From Dyadobacter sp. Leaf189 (GTDB lineage Bacteria > Bacteroidota > Bacteroidia > Cytophagales > Spirosomataceae), in assembly GCF_001424405.1 (NCBI RefSeq), contig NZ_LMPS01000005.1, positions 434,001 to 498,000 of the forward strand: 64,000 bases of DNA. The letters run 5' to 3'. Positions 55,285 through 63,700 of the stretch are shown here, in pieces. Each line of letters begins with the position of its first letter. Positions within the stretch are counted from its first letter, which is position 1. Made by a program: the position numbers and the translations under genes. The notes beneath the pieces are model-generated. The model had not been told where the DNA came from. It saw only the letters and a list, made by a program, of their open reading frames with translations, and made no database searches.

Positions 55285-58200
55285 ATGAAAATCACTAAAC
55301 CAATATATGGAGCCGCGTTGATTGCGACGATGTTGCTGGCGACTTCTTCCAGTAAGTACAGGGTAGTTAAAGAAGATCCCGATCCGGACCCGCAGAAGGA
55401 ACTTGCTTCATTCAAAGTGGCCGAAGGATTTGAGGTAACCCTGTTTGCGGCCGATCCGATGGTTGCGAAGCCCATTCAGATGAACTGGGATGCAGAGGGG
55501 CGACTTTGGGTAGTAAGCAGCACTGTTTACCCGCATTTGAAAACCGGTGAGTCGGCGAATGACAAGATCTTTATTTTAGAAGATACAGATGGCGACGGCA
55601 AGGCTGACAAGTCTACCGTTTTTGCAGAAGGATTGATACAGCCAACTGGTATCCTGCCAGGCGACGGTGGCTGCTATGTGGCTAACTCAACCGAAATACT
55701 GCATTTCTCGGATACGGACGGCGACGGTAAGGCTGATAAGAAACGACGCATTCTGAATGGATTTGGAACCGGAGATACCCACCATTTGATCCACACATTC
55801 CGCTGGGGACCGGAGGGACGAATGTATTTTAATCAGTCGATCTACATTTACAGCCACGTAGAAACGCCATTTGGTATAAAAAGGCTGGAAGGTGGCGGTA
55901 CCTGGGCTTTGAACACGCGCAACCTGGATATGGAGGTGTATGTGCGCGGTCTGGTGAATCCATGGGGTCTGCAATTTGACCGTTGGGGACAATCGTTCCT
56001 GACGGACGGTGCAGGTGGAGAAGGTATTAATTACGGATTTCCGGGCGCCACGTTTGTGACTGCACCGGGTGCAGCCCGCATTATCCGCGGCTTAAATCCG
56101 GGCCAGCCCAAGCACAGCGGACTGGATGTAGTTTCGGGCAGACATTTGCCTGATGCGTGGCAGGGAAGAATGATTACCAACGATTTTCGTGCAAACCGCA
56201 TTAACAGCTTCCGGCTGGAAGAACAAGGCTCAGGCTACGCTTCCAAGCAGACCGACGACCTGATGTGGACGGACAATGTGGCGTTTCGCCCGGTGGATAT
56301 TAACGTAGGTCCGGACGGCGCGATTTATGTGGCCGACTGGTATAACCCGATTATCCAGCACGGAGAGGTCGATTTCCACGATCCACGCCGCGACCAGCAG
56401 CATGGAAGGATATGGCGTATTGTTGCCAAGAACCGCCCGCTGGTAAACAAGCCGCAGCTGTCGAAGGCAAGTGTAACTGAGCTGCTCGACGCATTGAAGC
56501 TGCCGGAAGAATGGACGCGCTTGCAGGCCAAGCAGGTTTTGAAAGCCAAAGGTGCGAAAGAAGTCATTCCGGCTTTGCAGAAATGGGTAGCTGCGCTGGA
56601 TAAAAATGATAGCAATTACGAGCATAATCTATTGGAAGGATTGTGGGTTTACCAGACGATGGAAACTTTCAACCAGCCGATTTTACTTGATCTTTTGAAT
56701 ACAAAAAGCCACAATGCACGTGCGGCAGCTTTGCGTGCGCTGGAACTTTGGTACCCTAAAATGAACAATGTACCCGCGCTTCTTGCCAAATCAGTAAAAG
56801 ACGAACACGCACAGGTACGCCTGGAATCGGTGATCGCATTGCGTAAAACCAAAACGCCCGAGGCTGCGAGAACTGCACTGCTTGCATTGGACGGACAAAT
56901 GGACGAGTTCCTTGACTTTGCATTGTGGCAAACCATTCGCGAGCTGGAACCAATTTGGCTCGCCAAGCTGAAATCTGCCCCTGAATTCCTGGGCGATGCG
57001 AAGAAGACAGCTTATGCATTGAAATCTGCGACAGGTCCCGACGCGGCTACTTTGCTGGTGAAATTATATCAGAAAGGGCAGGTACCTGAGGATTATCAAA
57101 GAGATGTGCTGAGCTCCATTGCCAGAACCGGCCAACCTGCCGATTTGAATATGCTCCTTGAATTATCGCTTCAAAATAAAGATAAGAATGTGGGTGCGCA
57201 GCTGGCTGCATTGGAAGATGCGGCGCGTCAGCGTAATGTGCAACCCGATAAAAATCCGGAGGCTGTTGCTGCTTTCATCGATAGTGACGACGATGCGGTA
57301 AGTCTGGCTGCGATCCGGCTGGCCGGTTTGTGGAAGCTCAATCAGCTGAATAGCAAGCTGACGGATCTTGTAAAATCAGGAGATACGGATACTAAAAAAG
57401 CGGCATTGGGCGCATTGGCTGCTATCGATAAAGCAAAAGCGCAGAAGTTAATGATGGATTTGACGGGACCTAAAAACCCCGCAGACGTACGCGTTGTTGC
57501 GGCTGCACAACTGGCTTCGGTTGATCCCAAAGCGGGAGCGCCGATAGCCGCCGACCTGATCCGCACATTGCCTGCAGACACTGATCTGACTGAGCTTTTT
57601 GTAGCTTTCATCGGTACAAATCCGGGTGCAGCTGCATTGGGTGAGGCTATTGCCGCCAAGAAAATCCCGGAAGCGGCCGCGAAAACCGGTCGACAGCTTG
57701 TTCGCTCCCGCGCTGGCTGGACGAGGCAGAATATTGATGAAATGAAAGTGCTGGTAAGTGCATTGGAAGCTTCTGGTGGAACATTGCCGACGCAGAAAAT
57801 GCCGCAGGATTTGAACGAGCAACAAATTGCGGGACTTGCCAAGCTGGTCAATGAAAAAGCGGATCCCGCGAAAGGTGAGTTGATTTTCAGAAAAGTGGAA
57901 TCTGGCTGTACCACCTGCCATGCAATTGGAGGCGCGGGAGGATTGATCGGACCTGATTTGAGCAGTTTGGGAACAAGTTCACCGGCCGAGACGATCATCA
58001 AATCAATCCTTTACCCAAGTGAGTCGATTAAAGAAGGTTATGATCTGAAACGTGTTGTGAAGAAAGACGGATCTGAGTTAATGGGGTACCTGGCTTCTGA
58101 CGGCGCGTCGGACGTGGTGATCCGTGATGTGACGGGTAAGGAGGTTTCCATTCCTAAAAGTCAGTTGCAGGTAATGGAGAAAGTGCCGGGCTCGCTGATG

Positions 58201-58743
58201 CCTCCGGGGCTGACTGCCGGTTTGAGTCAGGAAGAATTTATCAACCTGATCGGGTTTTTGACAAAACTGGGTGAATCAGGAGATTACAGGGTGCCGAATA
58301 CGCGATTTGTACGAAGATGGGAGAATGTGACTGCCGACAAACAGCTTGCGGCCAAAATGCTGAGCGGTGAATCTTTCAATGTTGGAAAAGGGACAAAGAT
58401 CACTTACCAGCCTGTTTACAGCAAAGTATCGGGCGAGCTTCCGATCGACAATCTCTCAGTTATGGAAGCACCTGGAAAACGGTTCAGCGTGGTAAGGTTT
58501 GATGTGGAGGTATTGACGAAAGGGAATGTAACATTGGCCTTGAACACGCCGGGCGGGGTAATCGCTTATGCCGGAAACAAGCAGATCAAGGTCACGGACG
58601 GGAATATCACGGCAGCATTACCACAGGGAATGCAGCAGTTCTCGTTAATTATTGATAGAGATGTTGTGAAGGAAAACGGCCTCAAAGTAGAGTTGAAAGA
58701 CGCTCCCGGCGGCGCTCAGACGCGCCTGCGAATGGGAAAGTAA
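55285..58743 (+). CDS. PVC-type membrane-bound dehydrogenase with HEAT repeats and heme c
   Basis: A 1152-residue exported protein with a signal at about 1-22. The dehydrogenase propeller spans about 35-385 (MNWDAEGRLWVVSSTVYPHL, ILEDTDGDGKADK, VAFRPVDINVGPDGAIYVAD). HEAT-like repeats occupy 390-850. A cytochrome c-like domain has CTTCH at 875-879 with ligand region IGPDLSSLG. A beta-rich C-terminus covers 990-1152. It is a close paralogue of the core of 48286-52170, with heme replacing copper. It probably passes electrons from a carbohydrate-like substrate to the respiratory chain. A hairpin terminator follows. Confidence 0.88.
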   Translation: MKITKPIYGAALIATMLLATSSSKYRVVKEDPDPDPQKELASFKVAEGFEVTLFAADPMVAKPIQMNWDAEGRLWVVSSTVYPHLKTGESANDKIFILEDTDGDGKADKSTVFAEGLIQPTGILPGDGGCYVANSTEILHFSDTDGDGKADKKRRILNGFGTGDTHHLIHTFRWGPEGRMYFNQSIYIYSHVETPFGIKRLEGGGTWALNTRNLDMEVYVRGLVNPWGLQFDRWGQSFLTDGAGGEGINYGFPGATFVTAPGAARIIRGLNPGQPKHSGLDVVSGRHLPDAWQGRMITNDFRANRINSFRLEEQGSGYASKQTDDLMWTDNVAFRPVDINVGPDGAIYVADWYNPIIQHGEVDFHDPRRDQQHGRIWRIVAKNRPLVNKPQLSKASVTELLDALKLPEEWTRLQAKQVLKAKGAKEVIPALQKWVAALDKNDSNYEHNLLEGLWVYQTMETFNQPILLDLLNTKSHNARAAALRALELWYPKMNNVPALLAKSVKDEHAQVRLESVIALRKTKTPEAARTALLALDGQMDEFLDFALWQTIRELEPIWLAKLKSAPEFLGDAKKTAYALKSATGPDAATLLVKLYQKGQVPEDYQRDVLSSIARTGQPADLNMLLELSLQNKDKNVGAQLAALEDAARQRNVQPDKNPEAVAAFIDSDDDAVSLAAIRLAGLWKLNQLNSKLTDLVKSGDTDTKKAALGALAAIDKAKAQKLMMDLTGPKNPADVRVVAAAQLASVDPKAGAPIAADLIRTLPADTDLTELFVAFIGTNPGAAALGEAIAAKKIPEAAAKTGRQLVRSRAGWTRQNIDEMKVLVSALEASGGTLPTQKMPQDLNEQQIAGLAKLVNEKADPAKGELIFRKVESGCTTCHAIGGAGGLIGPDLSSLGTSSPAETIIKSILYPSESIKEGYDLKRVVKKDGSELMGYLASDGASDVVIRDVTGKEVSIPKSQLQVMEKVPGSLMPPGLTAGLSQEEFINLIGFLTKLGESGDYRVPNTRFVRRWENVTADKQLAAKMLSGESFNVGKGTKITYQPVYSKVSGELPIDNLSVMEAPGKRFSVVRFDVEVLTKGNVTLALNTPGGVIAYAGNKQIKVTDGNITAALPQGMQQFSLIIDRDVVKENGLKVELKDAPGGAQTRLRMGK

Positions 58744-58760
58744 CTTCATGGTAAAACGTA

Positions 58761-58792
58761 AAAAAAGCTTAGCAGAAATGCTAAGCTTTTTT
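58761..58792. terminator. bidirectional terminator between convergent genes
   Basis: A 14-bp perfect stem AAAAAAGCTTAGCA (58761-58774) and TGCTAAGCTTTTTT (58779-58792) surrounds a GAAA loop. It has T-runs on both strands and serves the genes ending at 58743 (+) and 58792 (-). Confidence 0.88.
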
Positions 58793-59373
58793 TATTGCCT
58801 TTTGAATATGATCTGTTTAATATCCCTGTTAAGACCTTTCCAGACCATAGTCCTAGAATCGGGAGCAATTAAAATCGAATAGTTTTCATTAATCAGTCCT
58901 GAGTCGCGGAAGAAGATTTCATCATTTTGCCAGACGTGCGGACCCGGGAATGCGTATTCCAGCAACATAAATGCCTGCGGGCCTGTTTTCTTTACCAGGC
59001 GCTCTCCATTCGCAATCATGCCAAATCGGACGGGGTAAGTTTTCTCTCCAAATTGCAGCTCTCCTTTAACAGTTGGATAACGCAGCGACTCCTCCCGGGA
59101 AACGTATTGAATATCCAGTGTCGCGAAATCTGTGAAAATCGTATCCTTCTTAACCGAACCGTTCGGGTTTGTGTACTTGATATCGTATTCGACGCTGCTG
59201 AGCTTCCATTCCCCGGTAATGTTCTCCGTTACAGTGTCCATGAGCTGCACTTCGGCGGCCTGTAAATCGAATTTTTCAGGTCTTTCCGGATCAATTTCCT
59301 TCTCCAATCTGCACCCGGCTACCAAACTAACCGCCGCAAAGAATAGGGGTACTGAAATGTATTTGTTTTTCAT
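58792..59373 (-). CDS. lipoprotein of unknown function
   Basis: A 193-residue lipoprotein with lipobox SLVAGC (Cys21). The mature part is beta-rich (ITGEWKLSSVEYDIKYTNPN, FGEKTYPVRFGMIANGERLV, then WQNDEIFFRDSGLI). This gives a lipocalin-like impression seen in several small Bacteroidota lipoproteins. No family is secure. The stop codon abuts the shared terminator. Confidence 0.75.
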   Translation of the reverse strand: MKNKYISVPLFFAAVSLVAGCRLEKEIDPERPEKFDLQAAEVQLMDTVTENITGEWKLSSVEYDIKYTNPNGSVKKDTIFTDFATLDIQYVSREESLRYPTVKGELQFGEKTYPVRFGMIANGERLVKKTGPQAFMLLEYAFPGPHVWQNDEIFFRDSGLINENYSILIAPDSRTMVWKGLNRDIKQIIFKRQ

Positions 59374-59607
59374 AGCAAGTATCAGGTTTACAAGTTCAAC
59401 AATTCACTCCGTCTGATAACGGAATTTAAGTTAACAATTACTTTGTAACCTTCTTATACTTACGGGTTATTTTAACGGAAACATAATGTGAGTACTGACA
59501 ACGGCCGGGCGGTTAGCACATATCATCTTGGATTTCTTCGAATTTTAGATTGCCTAATGTTAGTGTATAATATTTTAATAATGCGATTGATGTGCATACT
59601 TAAAGTA

Positions 59608-60729
59608 TTATTCTGCTAGGATCCTGTATAATTCACTATTTAGATAGTAGTGGTTACCCTGGATACTTCTGCGTTCCAGAATTCCCATCGAAACCAGTTG
59701 ATTTAAATATTTCTTTGCTGTGTTTTCGGAATACAGTTTTTGGCCGGTAATGTATCTTACCCGCGTGAGCGGCTGCGTAAATATCACATTTACAAGTGAT
59801 TCCGGTCTTTTAACATCAGTTTCTGCGATGATCGCTCTCAAAATCGCATCTTTCGTATTGATAACATCGTTGATCTTATCATAGGTTAGGTTGGCGGTAA
59901 CTTCAATGGCACGGAGCATGTATAGTATCCATGTATGCCAGTCGCCTCGCTGACTTACACCCATTAAGCCGTTATAATAATCATCCTTATGATCCATAAT
60001 ATAGCGACTCATAAAAAGAATAGGGTAGTCGAGCAAACCCTTGTGAGTGAGATAGTGAATATTCATGATTCTACCGGTCCGGCCATTTCCATCACGAAAT
60101 GGGTGAATTGCTTCAAACTGGAAATGTGCAATGGCCATTTTTATGAGCGGATCAGCGGCGAAGTTTACATCATCATTTAAATATCGGATTAGGTTTTCAA
60201 GCTTCGCGTCTACAATTCCAGTGCCTCTCGGCGGTGTGTATATAGGTTTTCCAGCATTTGGCCCGGTTCCACCTTGCCGGATATATGTATGAATAAACGG
60301 GGGGCGAATGTCATCGCTAGCCTGATTAACTTGGCGGTAAATGTCCCTGAAATAGTTATGATCAAACTGTTTCCGCTCATTTAGATATTGGAAGCCTTCC
60401 CAGAGCGCCTCCCGGTACATTAAGATTTCTTTAAGGGGGCCTGAGATCCGTTCATTTTGGTCTTCGCTGAAAGCTTTGTAGAGCTCGTCGTCCGTCGTGA
60501 AAATATTTTCAATTGCGCTTGAAGCTTTTGCTTCTTGCAGACTTATTGTATTAACCAGCATCCCTTGATTTGGTATTGCAATGCTTCTGCCTTGAAGTTT
60601 TCCTAAAGCTGCTTTCGCGCTGCCGAGTTGTTCAAATATCTCGACAGTTCTGTATAATTCAGGATTAAGTGGCAGATCTGGAAGATCATTCCAGGGAACA
60701 CTTCGGTCAGGGTTAATCTGGTACTTCAT
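59608..60729 (-). CDS. Fic family AMP-transferase with N-terminal inhibitory motif
   Basis: A 373-residue Fic/DOC protein that transfers AMP (or another nucleotide moiety) to a target protein. The N-terminal inhibitory helix motif (S/T)xxxE(G/N) is SSAIEN at 70-75. The catalytic motif HPFRDGNGRTGR starts at H209. A winged-helix-like C-terminus (about 310-373: YSENTAKKYLNQLVSMGILE) may bind DNA and repress its own gene. The upstream region has repeated palindromic elements (60748-60768 and 60813-60861). No separate antitoxin gene is adjacent, so inhibition is probably intramolecular. Confidence 0.92.
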   Translation of the reverse strand: MKYQINPDRSVPWNDLPDLPLNPELYRTVEIFEQLGSAKAALGKLQGRSIAIPNQGMLVNTISLQEAKASSAIENIFTTDDELYKAFSEDQNERISGPLKEILMYREALWEGFQYLNERKQFDHNYFRDIYRQVNQASDDIRPPFIHTYIRQGGTGPNAGKPIYTPPRGTGIVDAKLENLIRYLNDDVNFAADPLIKMAIAHFQFEAIHPFRDGNGRTGRIMNIHYLTHKGLLDYPILFMSRYIMDHKDDYYNGLMGVSQRGDWHTWILYMLRAIEVTANLTYDKINDVINTKDAILRAIIAETDVKRPESLVNVIFTQPLTRVRYITGQKLYSENTAKKYLNQLVSMGILERRSIQGNHYYLNSELYRILAE

Positions 60730-60747
60730 AAGATTGCCTATGTGTTA

Positions 60748-60768
60748 AGCTAACATTAAAAATTAGCT
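60748..60768. promoter_or_regulatory. operator-like palindrome upstream of the Fic gene
   Basis: AGCTAA-N9-TTAGCT starts 19 bp before the Fic start codon. Its first 14 bases, AGCTAACATTAAAA, are repeated exactly in the larger palindrome at 60813-60861. Confidence 0.5.
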
Positions 60769-60812
60769 CACTTTAAGGTTAGTAGCTGTTATGTCATCAA
60801 ATGTAGGTAAAT

Positions 60813-60861
60813 AAATTGAGCTAACATTAAAATGTATGTAATTTTAATGTTAGCTCAATTT
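60813..60861. promoter_or_regulatory. 21-bp perfect inverted repeat, operator and/or terminator
   Basis: The arms 60813-60833 and 60841-60861 are exact reverse complements around the 7-nt loop GTATGTA. Each arm contains AGCTAACATTAAAA. It lies directly after the NmrA-like gene stop codon and about 85 bp upstream of the Fic start, so it may terminate one gene and regulate the other. Confidence 0.65.
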
Positions 60862-60878
60862 TTGGCATTAAAACATAC

Positions 60879-61769
60879 CTAGGAATTCGCCAATGCTGCT
60901 GCAAATTCCTTTGCGAAATCTTCCAGCTTGTGTTTGCCGAGTGTGGTAGGGTGGTTTTTCCAGTAATCTTCCTGCAAAGTTCCGTTACGCAGTGACTGGC
61001 CCATTTGAAGGTATAATGTGGCGAAGCTTTCGTTCAAACCTGCACCCAGCATGCCTTCGTAAGCCTGTTCGTCGGAGAATGTAACCCAGGGGATGTTGTC
61101 TTTACCTGCCGCTTTGCCCAGTATGTTGGCGATTTCAGTCGGGTGTCTTTCGTCACTGGAAATGTAGGTGATGTTTTGGTCGCTGAGTGGTTGCAGCAAA
61201 TGGGTAGTAGCTACTTCGGCAATGTCGTCGGTGTGGGTGAGTACCAGTTTTTCGTCGGTATCTCCGAAGTTGTTACCTGCAATCCCGGCCTGCTGGATCA
61301 GTCCGGCCAGGCTGAACAGGTTGTTGTAAAAGTAGGAGGGGCGAAGGAAATCAAGGTGAAGACCGGGTAATGCAAGCAGCTTTTCTTCCAGGTAACCCAG
61401 TCCGTCGATCGGTCCTGCGCCTTTACGCAAATTCGCGCCGATACTGCTGAGCAGAACCACATGTTTAATGCTGCTGCCTTTCAATGCTTCAATGTACTTG
61501 TCGGCCACTTCGATCTGGAAAGCAGCGTAATCCGACAGCGAGAAGCTGCTTGGGATCATCAGATATGCTACTTCCGCATTGCTGAACGCATTTTTAAGAA
61601 ATGACAGGTTGGTAACCGAACCGATTTCTGCTTTCGCTCCGAGACTTTCGATCTCCGCCTTCTTGTCAGCGCTACTGCTGATTACTGCCACTTCATGTCC
61701 GGCGTTTACAAGGTTCTTGGTTACGGGTAAACTAATGTGGCCGAGTGATCCTGTGATGATATATTTCAT
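60879..61769 (-). CDS. NmrA-like NAD(P)H-binding atypical SDR
   Basis: A 296-residue enzyme or redox sensor of the NmrA/QOR2 type. The glycine-rich motif (YIITGSLGHISLPVTKNLVN) replaces the usual TGATGxxG. HVVLLSSIGAN, LDFLRPSYFYNN and LTHTDDIAEVATTHLL are typical. It is divergent from an HxlR regulator gene with an 80-bp shared promoter region, a common arrangement in which the regulator controls a quinone- or aldehyde-detoxifying reductase. Confidence 0.88.
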   Translation of the reverse strand: MKYIITGSLGHISLPVTKNLVNAGHEVAVISSSADKKAEIESLGAKAEIGSVTNLSFLKNAFSNAEVAYLMIPSSFSLSDYAAFQIEVADKYIEALKGSSIKHVVLLSSIGANLRKGAGPIDGLGYLEEKLLALPGLHLDFLRPSYFYNNLFSLAGLIQQAGIAGNNFGDTDEKLVLTHTDDIAEVATTHLLQPLSDQNITYISSDERHPTEIANILGKAAGKDNIPWVTFSDEQAYEGMLGAGLNESFATLYLQMGQSLRNGTLQEDYWKNHPTTLGKHKLEDFAKEFAAALANS

Positions 61770-61778
61770 AGTTGTAAG

Positions 61779-61808
61779 TTGTTTTTTGTTGGCACAAAGC
61801 TATATTTG
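61779..61808 (+). promoter_or_regulatory. Bacteroidota-type promoter of the HxlR gene
   Basis: TTG (61779-61781), 19-nt spacer, TATATTTG (61801-61808). It overlaps the divergent promoter on the other strand. Confidence 0.7.
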
Positions 61809-61825
61809 TACTTACTTTTTGACAA
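61795..61825 (-). promoter_or_regulatory. Bacteroidota-type promoter of the NmrA-like gene
   Basis: On the minus strand TTG (61825-61823), 20-nt spacer, TAGCTTTG (61802-61795). It overlaps the HxlR promoter, so one bound protein could block both. Confidence 0.65.
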
Positions 61826-61842
61826 GTACTTACCCCAAAGTA
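61808..61842. promoter_or_regulatory. candidate HxlR operator: repeated GTACTTAC
   Basis: GTACTTAC occurs at 61808-61815 and 61826-61833, 18 bp apart. The second lies in a TACT-N8-AGTA dyad (61827-61842), close to the form of operators bound by YodB/HxlR-type regulators. The sites lie between and over the two promoters. Confidence 0.5.
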
Positions 61843-61849
61843 TGTATCC

Positions 61850-62236
61850 ATGACGAAGATCAAAGAAAGCTCGACCATCCATGCCAATAAGCAGATTGCA
61901 TTGGCTGCGTGTCCGGTTACTTATGTGATGAACAGGATCGGCGGGCATTGGAAGCCGATCATTATTTACCATTTAATCAGTGGAAGTAAGCGGTACAGCG
62001 AGATAAAAAAGGCAATGCCGCATATTACTGAGAAGATGCTGATCCAGCATTTGAAACAACTGGAAGCGGATAATCTGGTGTCGAGAGAAGCAAAACCGGT
62101 CGTGCCACCCTATGTGACTTACTCGCTGACTGAGGCAGGTAAGGAGCTGCAATCGGTGATCCACGGAATGGCGGAATGGGCTTTGAAGGATATGGAAAGG
62201 GTGAAATCCGGGGAACTGGAAACAGCGGATGCATAA
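61850..62236 (+). CDS. HxlR family winged-helix transcriptional regulator
   Basis: A 128-residue MarR-like regulator. The HxlR signature is CPVTYVMNRIGGHWKPIIIY, then RYSEIKKAMPHITEKMLIQH, LKQLEADNLVSREAKPV and YSLTEAGKEL. A single Cys near residue 22 (ALAACPVTYV) occupies the position of the redox-sensing Cys of YodB/HypR-type members, suggesting thiol or quinone sensing. It is divergent from the NmrA-like gene. Confidence 0.93.
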   Translation: MTKIKESSTIHANKQIALAACPVTYVMNRIGGHWKPIIIYHLISGSKRYSEIKKAMPHITEKMLIQHLKQLEADNLVSREAKPVVPPYVTYSLTEAGKELQSVIHGMAEWALKDMERVKSGELETADA

Positions 62237-62311
62237 TAAGTCGTGGTTTTCACCGGAAGAAATCGTCACAAGAGGTAAATTACAGCCTTTCACAACTGAC
62301 ATTCCTGACCG

Positions 62312-63622
62312 ATGAAGCGTACCAGTATTTATTTTCTTCTGCTCTTCAATGCAATAACTCCCGTTTTTGCCCAAAAACAACAAGCTCTGACTGACGATGG
62401 TACCTGGTGCTGGTTCAGTGATCCGAGGGCGATTTATACAAAAAACGGCTCGGTTGTCACTGGTTGGGTTACCAAAACAGGTGATATTGTTGCAGCCTCT
62501 CTGGATCTGAAATCCGGAAAAAGCGAGCAAAAGCGGCTATATACCAAGCTTGAAGTTGACGATCACGACAATCCCGCGTTCCTGGAATTGCCCGATCAGA
62601 ACATTTTGACACAATATACCTGGCACGGGGGAGGGAAGAACGGAATGGGCGTGATCCAGCATGTTACTTCAAAGCCCGGGAATGTCGCCAGCTTTTCGGA
62701 TTCGGTTGTTTTTACACCAAAAACGGATGAATTGTTGAAGCAGTTTGTCCGCGAGACTTACACTTATGCAAATCCTTTTTTGCTGAGTTCCGAGAACAAC
62801 AAAGTTTACAGTTTCGGCCGCTGGATCGGTTTCAAGCCTAATTACATTACTTCTACTGACAATGGGAAAACGTGGTCAGACCCGAAAGTAATTATCACTT
62901 CCAAAAAGCTCGACACCAATAACCGGCCTTACGTCAAGTATTTTTCGGATGGAAAATCGAAGATCCACCTGATTTTCACAGACGGGCACCCGCGCAATGA
63001 GGCATTGAACTCTGTTTATTATTGCTATTACGAAAATGGGGCATTCTGGCGCGCCGATGGTTCTAAAATAAAGGACGTAGACCAGCTTCCATTTCATCCC
63101 GAAGATGCTTCCATTGTGTACAAAGCCTCACCTGAAACTGGAAGAGCGTGGATTTTTGATATCATCATTGATAAAAAGGGCAGGCCGATAGTGGCTTACA
63201 CGCGGTACCCGAGCAGCGAAAAGCACCAGTACTACTATGCTGTTTTCGACGGGAAAAAGTGGGTAGACAATCACCTGACTGACTCAGGCAAATGGTTTCC
63301 GCAGACGCCCGAAGGAAAGCCGGAGCGCGAAGAGAACTATTCGGGCGGTTTAACAATTGACCCGCTGAATCCGGAGATCGTTTATTTTTCTCACGAGATC
63401 AATGGCGTTTTCGAGATATCGAAGGGGCAGACCAGCGACCTGGGCAAAACCTGGAAAATCACACCTGTTACCCGCAACTCACAGCTTGATAATGTGAGAC
63501 CAATGGTGCCGCGTTATAAAAAGAAGAGCGATCAGCACGTCCTGCTTTGGATGCAGAACAAGAAATACGTGCATTACACAGATTATGATACGCGCATTAT
63601 GTGGGAAGTTTTAAACAAATGA
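62312..63622 (+). CDS. secreted BNR-repeat glycosidase-like protein
   Basis: A 436-residue exported protein with a signal peptide at 1-20 (ending PVFAQ). BNR-4 family features are present (DDGTWCWFSDPRAIY, then AASLDLKSGKSE, DDHDNPAFLELPDQNIL). Asp-box-like repeats such as TSTDNGKTWSD and SDLGKTWKITP indicate a sialidase-like six-bladed propeller. Relatives act on plant or algal polysaccharides. The substrate is unknown. It lies 79 bp upstream of the ThuA gene and may be co-transcribed with it. Confidence 0.87.
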   Translation: MKRTSIYFLLLFNAITPVFAQKQQALTDDGTWCWFSDPRAIYTKNGSVVTGWVTKTGDIVAASLDLKSGKSEQKRLYTKLEVDDHDNPAFLELPDQNILTQYTWHGGGKNGMGVIQHVTSKPGNVASFSDSVVFTPKTDELLKQFVRETYTYANPFLLSSENNKVYSFGRWIGFKPNYITSTDNGKTWSDPKVIITSKKLDTNNRPYVKYFSDGKSKIHLIFTDGHPRNEALNSVYYCYYENGAFWRADGSKIKDVDQLPFHPEDASIVYKASPETGRAWIFDIIIDKKGRPIVAYTRYPSSEKHQYYYAVFDGKKWVDNHLTDSGKWFPQTPEGKPEREENYSGGLTIDPLNPEIVYFSHEINGVFEISKGQTSDLGKTWKITPVTRNSQLDNVRPMVPRYKKKSDQHVLLWMQNKKYVHYTDYDTRIMWEVLNK

Positions 63623-63700
63623 CAGAAAGTATATTCTGCCTGCCTGCTTGTTTTACTTACAATTCGGTCTTGCAATCCATTCAACAATTCAATTATAATC

